A stretch of 11,210 bases of DNA from JBBRFH01 sp038224615 (GTDB taxonomy: Bacteria; Planctomycetota; Phycisphaerae; Tepidisphaerales; Tepidisphaeraceae). The stretch lies in contig JBBRFH010000105.1 of the NCBI GenBank assembly GCA_038224615.1, positions 1 to 11,210 on the forward strand. Reading direction: 5' to 3'. Below the pieces are notes generated by a model. The model worked only from the letters and a program-made list of their open reading frames with translations. It had not been told where the DNA came from and did no database searches. The position numbers and the translations under genes are program-made. Positions 7,094-11,210 of this stretch are shown here, in pieces (position 1 is the first letter of the stretch; each line of letters starts with the position of its first letter).

Positions 7094-7978
7094 TCAGAAC
7101 TTCGATTCGGTCAGCGAATCGTTCAGCGATGCGTCGGGCTTGTAGTCGGGGTTGTTCTGCTTGTTAAGCACGTGCCGGCCGAGTTCGAGGCGGTGGATGA
7201 TGGCGTCCATGTCGACCGGGCGCTTGGCCGGGTTGGTGGAAACGCACTCAAGAATGAGATTGGAGACCGCCAGCGGAACCTTGGGATTGAGCTCGGCCGG
7301 GGACGCGATGGTGGCGTCGAGGAGGAAGCTGTTTTCGCCCTTCTTGTTCACCGTGTAGAGCGTCGGAATGTGCCTGCCGGTCAACGCCCAGTAGAGCGTG
7401 GCGCCGAGGTTGAAGACGTCGGTGGCGACCGTCACCGGCTTGCGCGACACCTGCTCGGGCGCGATGAAGTCGGGTGTGCCCTGGATGCGTTCCTTGATGG
7501 TGCCGATTTTACAGCTCTGCCCGAAGTCGATGACCTTAACGCGGCCGTGGCGGTCGCGAAGGATGTTGTTGGGCTTGATGTCGCAATGGACAAAGCCCAT
7601 CTGGTTCATCGCCTTGAGCCCCTCGGCGGCTTGGACGAACGTCTCGAGGATCTCCGATGTATCAGTAGGCAACCCCGTCTCAAGCGGCAGGCCGTCGAAG
7701 TATTCCATGATCAGGAAGGCTTCGCTGACCTTTAAGAGCAAGGTTTTGACGATCTTGAGATCGTACGATCGGCGCAGCGTCTTATGGCTGAACAGCCGGG
7801 AAATATCGTACTCCGCTTCCATCTGTTCGATGAAGCGAATGTCTTTCGGATCAGAGCGCACTACGTGCTTGAGAGCGAACGTATTGCGGGTCGAAGGGTC
7901 GAGCACTTTGTAAATCGTGCTACGCGCACCTTCTCCCAGCTGCTCCAAAACCTGGTAGTGGAGGAGGGTTTGACGCAT
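7094..7978 (-). CDS. Hanks-type Ser/Thr protein kinase, soluble, non-RD
   Basis: This 294-residue protein is almost entirely a kinase domain. It has the glycine loop LGEGARSTIY (14-23), the ATP-anchoring Lys37 in ALKHV, a helix-C Glu at 54 or 56, and the catalytic loop HCDIKPNN (131-138) with Asp133, Lys135 and Asn138. IDFG carries Asp151, and GTPDFIAPEQ carries APE (173-175). The catalytic loop has Cys in place of the usual Arg before Asp, making it a non-RD kinase; in that class activation-loop phosphorylation is often not needed. There is no membrane segment and no PASTA or sensor domain, unlike typical PknB. The polar C-tail (NKQNNPDYKPDASLNDS) is Ser/Thr-containing and could be autophosphorylated. 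The open frame runs upstream to a GTG at 7996, but the ATG at 7978 is preferred. A weak GGTGGG precedes it. The downstream neighbour is the HExxH membrane protein. Confidence 0.93.
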   Translation of the reverse strand: MRQTLLHYQVLEQLGEGARSTIYKVLDPSTRNTFALKHVVRSDPKDIRFIEQMEAEYDISRLFSHKTLRRSYDLKIVKTLLLKVSEAFLIMEYFDGLPLETGLPTDTSEILETFVQAAEGLKAMNQMGFVHCDIKPNNILRDRHGRVKVIDFGQSCKIGTIKERIQGTPDFIAPEQVSRKPVTVATDVFNLGATLYWALTGRHIPTLYTVNKKGENSFLLDATIASPAELNPKVPLAVSNLILECVSTNPAKRPVDMDAIIHRLELGRHVLNKQNNPDYKPDASLNDSLTESKF

Positions 7979-8286
7979 TATAAACTGTCCCACCACGGCT
8001 ACTTACGTCACGACCATGCCGGTGGCACCTTGGTCGGATCGCTCGACTACGCAGATAACGATGAATGAATAATCTGCGTGCGTAGTCGAAACATCTGCAG
8101 TCGGGTACGAAAACCCTCGGCTGTCGCGAATCGTGCGGGTAGCACTGTACAAGGACTATACACCGTGCGAGGCGGCAACGTTCGTGAACATAGGGGAAAT
8201 ATGTTTGCCCTGCAAGGAAAAGGTGGCAAATCTTTGCACACTTTACGGGCAAAGTTTGGCCGACTGATAAGCTGGGGAAGCCCGCG
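7979..8286. other. Structured gene-free region upstream of the kinase
   Basis: These 308 bases hold no convincing gene but a run of inverted repeats. The first pairs 8043-8056 (TCGACTACGCAGAT) with 8072-8089, where 14 pairs form around a four-base bulge. The second pairs GCACTGTA (8142-8149) with TACA-CC-GTGC (8159-8168). The third pairs TTTGCC (8204-8209) with GGCAAA (8225-8230). The fourth pairs CTTTGC (8232-8237) with GCAAAG (8249-8254). The last two can also exchange partners. The stretch is visibly richer in A/T than its surroundings. It could be a long 5' leader of the kinase mRNA, the 3' region of the 8287-8523 gene, or a small RNA gene. No riboswitch class is recognised. Confidence 0.5.
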
Positions 8287-8523
8287 TCATCGAGGCAACG
8301 TTTCGAGCGACGGCCGGCTGGCGTTTAGGGGCACCGTGATTCGCTCCTGATTGAGCAGGGTCTGCCGCTCTTGCTGAAGCGGCGCTGGCGCGAGTGCCAG
8401 CAGCAAGCCGGCAGTCAACGTCAGCACGCCCACCAAACTCACGAATACGATCGCCCGGCGGTGCGACTGGGCATCTCGGACGGCGGACTTGGACTTCGGG
8501 GCGGACTTTTTCCGGATGGCCAC
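8287..8523 (-). CDS. Small single-span membrane protein
   Basis: This encodes 78 residues starting at a GTG (8523). A very basic N-terminus with several Lys and Arg (MAIRKKSAPKSKS) is followed by one strong transmembrane helix at about 24-46 (AIVFVSLVGVLTLTAGLLLA). A Pro-rich hinge and a polar C-terminal tail of about 30 residues follow. The charge distribution predicts the N-terminus in the cytoplasm. I do not recognise a family. The coherent membrane topology and the divergent arrangement with infA argue for a real gene. The GTG start and lack of a clear ribosome binding site leave some doubt. Confidence 0.58.
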   Translation of the reverse strand: MAIRKKSAPKSKSAVRDAQSHRRAIVFVSLVGVLTLTAGLLLALAPAPLQQERQTLLNQERITVPLNASRPSLETLPR

Positions 8524-8682
8524 AGAATGCTCGCTGTATGGTTCGCCGCGGTCCGAAGCACGTCGCGGAAACCCGTTCCGCGCCTTCCACCGCCTGGACC
8601 CGCCACTGTCATCGGCACCGCCAACAGCTTGGGTTCAGTCAAAACCGCGACGGAACACCCCCTCGGGTAACTATCCGGTTGA

Positions 8683-8711
8683 TGGACACTGCCGCACCAT
8701 TCCGTTAGTAT
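8683..8711 (+). promoter_or_regulatory. Sigma-70-like promoter of infA
   Basis: TGGACA (8683-8688, five of six consensus positions) and TAGTAT (8706-8711, four of six) are separated by exactly 17 bases. The predicted start near 8718 leaves a leader of about 40 bases with GAGGAT as ribosome binding site before the GTG at 8759. Confidence 0.55.
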
Positions 8712-8758
8712 TCTACGCTTTCGCCCAAGAACCTAACCGCGAACGAGGATACCCCCGC

Positions 8759-8980
8759 GTGGCCAAAAGTGAGCCTATCGAAGTCGAAGCGACCGTGACC
8801 CTTGCCCTGCCGAACGCCATGTTCAAGCTCAAGCTCGACGGCAGCACCAAGGAAATTCTCGGCATCGTCTCCGGGAAGATGCGCAAGCACTTCATCCGCA
8901 TCCTGCCCGGCGATCGCGTCCGCGTGGAGCTGTCCCCTTACGACCTGACCAAAGGCCGGATCATCTTCCGTCAAAAGTAA
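8759..8980 (+). CDS. infA: Translation initiation factor IF-1
   Basis: This is a 73-residue OB-fold (S1-like) protein that binds the ribosomal A site during initiation with IF-2 and IF-3. The usual length is about 72. Conserved segments are LPNAMFKLKLDG, ISGKMRKHYIRIL-type VSGKMRKHFIRILPGDRV, and VELSPYDLTKGRIIFR, which match the family nearly throughout. The start is a GTG, because VAKSEPIEVEATV aligns with the family start MAKxxxIExxGTV. The frame remains open upstream to 8489, but nothing there resembles IF-1. GAGGAT lies about 10 bases upstream. In many bacteria infA sits near ribosomal protein genes or secY; here it is a single gene with its own promoter and terminator. Confidence 0.97.
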   Translation: MAKSEPIEVEATVTLALPNAMFKLKLDGSTKEILGIVSGKMRKHFIRILPGDRVRVELSPYDLTKGRIIFRQK

Positions 8981-8992
8981 TTCCCGAAGACC

Positions 8993-9040
8993 GCGTGCCG
9001 AAGGCCGAGTGACTACACGGTGCCCGGCACGCCGCTTTTT
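8993..9040 (+). terminator. Intrinsic terminator of infA
   Basis: GCGTGCCG (8993-9000) pairs perfectly with CGGCACGC (9025-9032) over a 24-base loop. CGC and five T residues (9036-9040) follow. It starts 12 bases after the infA stop. The loop is long for an intrinsic terminator, and GTGC/GCAC inside the 3' half offers a smaller competing hairpin. Position and T-tract still support termination. It also separates infA from the convergent gene ending at 9058. Confidence 0.65.
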
Positions 9041-9057
9041 CCACCCTGCGCTGCGGC

Positions 9058-10290
9058 CTATATCACGCCCTCAAAGTACCTGCGCACGCGCTGCCGCGTG
9101 AGCACGATCAAGAGCACGACCGGATAGACGACCCCCAGCGTGCCCGTCGAGACGGCCGTCGTCCACCCGCCCGCGGCGCTGGACGGCGGAGCGGCGCCGG
9201 GCGCTGAAGTCAGGGCGCCCATCCACTCGGCGACCGCAAATCCGCACACCATCGCGCCCAGGATCGCCAGGGGCATCTTCAGCCACGCCCACCAGAAGTG
9301 CATCCGCCTTCCGATCGGGCGACCGCGCAGGATGAGGATGCCGGCGATCAGGAGCGGCACCGCAAGCAATCCCGTCACCGCCGCATCCAGCATCGTCAGC
9401 CCGGCCCAGAAGGTGCTGATCGGTTTGCCGCTGAACGGGTTGGTGCCGGGGATCGGCGCGTTGAAGTTCAGCGTCTGGATCTCGCCCGCCGGCGTCACGC
9501 GGACCTGGCCCGCGGAAGTGATAAACCACAGCGTCTTGTCGGACAGAATTCCGCCCGTTCCCGGCGATTCGCCCGGCGTCAACACCGCCTGCGCGGGATC
9601 CCGAAGCTTCGCGCGGATGGCGTCGATTTGAACCTGCGACGGGTTGCCGTTCACCACCCACTGCAATTGCGTGATCGCCTGCGTGATCTGCGCCTCGGTC
9701 AGGGCTCGATCGACGACCGCATCGTTCGACCGGAACACCTTGCCGTCGGTGCGGCGGAAGATGGCTTGCTGGTCGGTCACCTCCAGACGCCCCTGGCCGA
9801 CTTCGTAATAATCAGAAGAGCCGCCCATCGGCCCGCAGTCGCTGACCTGGGCGGCGATGCGCTGCGAGGAGACCGTCGCGTCCTCGACGAACGGCAGCAA
9901 TTCGCGCCCCTGCTGCATCAGCAACTTTCGCACATGGCTTTGCCGCGTGCCCGACAGTGCGTGCCGGCGGACGAGGCCCTGCACAACCGCGCGCGCGACA
10001 GGCTCGGGGAAACCCTTCGGCGCTGCGTCGACACCCGGCTGCACCGCGTACGCCCCCATGTTCATCATCGCCGTCTGCCGCTGCTGCACCTGCGCCGTCA
10101 CCATCGAAGTGAACGCGAACCCCAGCCAGCCGAACGCGCTGATCGCCTGAACGATCGCCAGCACGATCGACACCACCCCCACCGCCGTCACCACGCCGGG
10201 ACGCCCGGCGCTCGCGTTCGACAGCGCGGTCGCGTACGGCGGATTCACCGGAATCACTCGCATCGGCGGCGGCATGCCTGACATGGGCAT
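9058..10290 (-). CDS. Multi-span membrane protein of unknown function
   Basis: This encodes about 410 residues from the ATG at 10290. The N-terminus is short and Met/Pro-rich (MPMSGMPPPMRVIPVNPP). A membrane helix lies at about 33-62, then a soluble region of about 230 residues with helices, an acidic stretch and a TAGQVRVTPAGEIQTLNF-like beta part. Three further hydrophobic segments lie near 298-322, 336-358 and 385-398. This topology places the large central domain on one side of the membrane. I recognise no enzyme motif or named family. The frame extends to 10371, but those residues are basic and do not look like the protein. The alternative ATG at 10284 lies seven bases after a -10-like TACACT (plus 10292-10297), allowing a leaderless message. 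It is convergent with infA. Confidence 0.82.
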   Translation of the reverse strand: MPMSGMPPPMRVIPVNPPYATALSNASAGRPGVVTAVGVVSIVLAIVQAISAFGWLGFAFTSMVTAQVQQRQTAMMNMGAYAVQPGVDAAPKGFPEPVARAVVQGLVRRHALSGTRQSHVRKLLMQQGRELLPFVEDATVSSQRIAAQVSDCGPMGGSSDYYEVGQGRLEVTDQQAIFRRTDGKVFRSNDAVVDRALTEAQITQAITQLQWVVNGNPSQVQIDAIRAKLRDPAQAVLTPGESPGTGGILSDKTLWFITSAGQVRVTPAGEIQTLNFNAPIPGTNPFSGKPISTFWAGLTMLDAAVTGLLAVPLLIAGILILRGRPIGRRMHFWWAWLKMPLAILGAMVCGFAVAEWMGALTSAPGAAPPSSAAGGWTTAVSTGTLGVVYPVVLLIVLTRQRVRRYFEGVI

Positions 10291-10418
10291 CAGTGTAATG
10301 CGACGCGGCGCGCAACGCAGCATGGGCCACTTGCAGGGCAATCGCATGTGCGCGCAGCCGATTGGTTTCATTCGACAATCCGCCCCGGCACTGTGTCTTC
10401 AGAATCATTCGAGCCGCG

Positions 10419-10505
10419 AAGCTGCGAAGCGCGCGATGATCAATGCGAAGGGAAACACAAAGCGATGAGCGTGCTTCGCGATCGGCATCTCGGGCTTCGC
10501 AGCTT
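10419..10505. repeat. 87-nt imperfect palindrome, possible dispersed element
   Basis: Arms 10419-10450 and 10474-10505 align without gaps around a 23-base loop. The outer 12 pairs are perfect (AAGCTGCGAAGC against GCTTCGCAGCTT). Further blocks are GATG/CATC and GCGAAG/CTTCGC, separated by equal-sized 4x4 and 6x6 internal loops. About 25 of 32 positions are Watson-Crick pairs. The rest of the 357-base gap (10291-10647) shows only the promoter-like elements before 10648. A minus-strand frame at 10405-10611 crosses the palindrome and could be a by-product of it. MITE-like, REP-like or structured-RNA explanations all fit. Confidence 0.62.
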
Positions 10506-10611
10506 GGGGCTTGGTGGCAGCGTTGGCGTCTGGGCGCGGGATCCACGCCGCAGACGTATGCATCCGTCGTCGAACGCCCCCGGCCGTGATTGTCCCGGAC
10601 GCAGCAGGCAT

Positions 10612-10640
10612 TTGTCGGCGATCGCAAGCGGGGTTAATCT
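10612..10640 (+). promoter_or_regulatory. Possible promoter of the methyltransferase remnant
   Basis: TTGTCG (10612-10617) and TAATCT (10635-10640) are 17 bases apart. The ATG at 10648 begins seven bases after the -10, with no Shine-Dalgarno sequence, so the transcript would be leaderless like the one proposed at 489. The -10 matches the consensus at only three positions, so this is tentative. Confidence 0.3.
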
Positions 10641-10647
10641 TTTGTTC

Positions 10648-11026
10648 ATGGCGAAGCGATCGAAAACGGGGGCGCGATCAGCCGCCCCCGCACCCAGCCT
10701 CGGTAACCCGCGGGCCGCGAGGACGTCCGCACTCCTCGACACCCGCGTCGTCTACTGCGGCGACAACCTCGAACAACTCGCCAAACTCCCCGATGCCTGC
10801 GTCGAGAGGCGCGCCTCGATCTACATCGATCCGCCGTTCAACTCCAACCGCACGGTTGAGCAATTGGGCGAAGTCTTCTGGGGCGAGACGAAGGAAAAGC
10901 GGGCCGTTCGAAGACCGCCACGCCAGCACGCAGGCCTACATCGAAACCATGCGCCCCCGCTGCGTGCAACTCGCCCGCGTCCTCAAGAAAACCGGCAGCT
11001 TCTACTACCACTGCGACTGGCTATGA
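10648..11026 (+). pseudogene. Broken beta-class DNA adenine methyltransferase, N-terminal remnant
   Basis: The remnant belongs to the DNA methylase N-4/N-6 family that transfers methyl from SAM to adenine. Residues after an Ala/Ser-rich N-terminus read LLDTRVVYCGDNLEQLAKLPDACV, then the catalytic YIDPPFNSNR and EVFWGETKEKR. At 10906 one extra G shifts the frame. The homologous continuation FEDRHASTQAYIETMRPR through VLKKTGSFYYHCDW is in the next frame and ends at 11020. Before the shift, two probable in-frame insertions flank the catalytic motif. ERRA-type residues lie at about 10804-10817 and include the palindrome GAGGCGCGCCTC. TVEQLG (10852-10869) stands where relatives have Asn-Tyr. The family continues for a further 200-300 residues after CDW; here a stop follows at once (11024-11026). 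The SAM-binding FxGxG motif, C-terminal in this class, is missing. It is almost certainly non-functional. Confidence 0.88.
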
Positions 11027-11210
11027 ACAAGCGATCGGCGCAATAGCGTCGGCAAGAACTGTGCCTAATAGCGGAGGAACCGCATTGCCGATCTGCTTGA
11101 CGACCTGTGTCCGCGACCCAAGGAAGCGAAAACTATCGTCAAATGATTGCAGCCGCGCACCCTCGCGGGGCGTAAGAGCCCGATCTGCGGTTGGATGAAT
11201 GCAGCGGTTT
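11021..11210 (-). CDS. DNA cytosine-5 methyltransferase, C-terminal end
   Basis: The last 62 residues of a minus-strand gene enter from the right edge and end at TAG (11023-11021). They read CIHPTADRALTPREGARLQS, then FDDSFRFLGSRTQVVKQIGN and AVPPLLG. These are motif IX (RALTPREGARLQSF) and motif X (QIGNAVPP) of m5C DNA methyltransferases. Motif X helps form the SAM pocket, and the spacing between the two motifs is normal. The catalytic PCQ and ENV motifs would lie beyond the window. Such enzymes usually belong to type II restriction-modification systems or act as orphan Dcm-like methylases. The gene converges on the broken adenine methyltransferase, and their stop codons overlap within 11021-11026. 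Its A/T-richer codons (ATT, GTT, TTA) differ from the window's housekeeping genes, which suggests recent acquisition. Confidence 0.93.
   Translation of the reverse strand, partial: NRCIHPTADRALTPREGARLQSFDDSFRFLGSRTQVVKQIGNAVPPLLGTVLADAIAPIACS

Noticed and set aside
6710..7735. Plus-strand open frame of 341 codons
   Set aside because: It is antisense to the HExxH gene and the kinase, and no recognisable protein features are present.
7977..7982. Perfect TATAAT on the minus strand at the kinase start
   Set aside because: It overlaps the ATG at 7978, so transcription from it would start inside the coding region before no usable start codon. It is most likely chance.
8078..8350. Plus-strand 90-codon frame upstream of the small membrane protein's stop
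   Set aside because: It is basic low complexity, lies over the inverted repeats, and has no ribosome binding site or recognisable domain.
9298..10281. Plus-strand open frame of 327 codons
   Set aside because: It is antisense to the four-span membrane protein. The product is Arg/His-rich low complexity.
10405..10611. Minus-strand 68-codon frame with a plausible hydrophobic stretch
   Set aside because: It crosses the 10419-10505 palindrome, whose arms explain much of its sequence. There is no ribosome binding site. I keep the palindrome and leave the frame out, though conservation would revive it.

Overview
The window is GC-rich bacterial chromosome. It carries housekeeping genes (alanine racemase, argininosuccinate synthase, translation initiation factor IF-1), a stand-alone Hanks-type kinase, HEAT-like secreted proteins and lineage-specific unknowns, with several genes that lack a Shine-Dalgarno site. 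This fits a member of the Planctomycetota, perhaps Phycisphaerae. That placement is inference from style and gene content; no rRNA or tRNA was seen.

Layout from left to right. Positions 1-269 (minus) are the N-terminal part of a winged-helix-like protein. It diverges from a 131-residue protein with an AT-hook and a helix-turn-helix-like C-terminus (489-884, plus). The intergenic DNA between them holds a concentric inverted repeat. A 13-bp inverted repeat enclosing two hairpins (894-970) precedes an unrecognised cytoplasmic protein (1032-1613). A secreted Tyr/Pro-repeat protein follows (1699-2190), whose ribosome binding site can be masked by an upstream complement. It ends in a good terminator (2203-2236). 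Next is a secreted HEAT-like protein (2297-3376).

The minus strand then carries alr (3523-4728), a gene-free stretch with a 17-bp inverted repeat (4729-5246), and argG (5247-6473) with its own promoter. Upstream of argG lies a probable two-gene unit: a soluble non-RD Ser/Thr kinase (7094-7978) and, 28 bp downstream, a small membrane protein with an HExxH motif (6664-7065). The kinase has an unusually structured 300-bp upstream region. A small single-span membrane protein (8287-8523, minus) diverges from infA (8759-8980, plus), which has a recognisable promoter and terminator. A four-span membrane protein of unknown function (9058-10290, minus) follows.

The right edge is the most eventful part. 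An 87-nt imperfect palindrome (10419-10505) precedes a broken beta-class DNA adenine methyltransferase (10648-11026, plus) with a frameshift and two probable in-frame insertions. Its homology stops abruptly at 11020. At 11021, on the opposite strand, lies the stop codon of a DNA cytosine-5 methyltransferase that runs off the right end. This looks like a junction where a restriction-modification-type cassette was joined to, or replaced part of, an older methyltransferase gene.

Apart from the kinase pair and the right-edge junction, the genes do not form an obvious single pathway. I did not find a complete undescribed system. The best leads are the methyltransferase junction, the 10419-10505 palindrome, the masked ribosome binding site at 1685-1693, and the kinase/HExxH pair with its structured leader.
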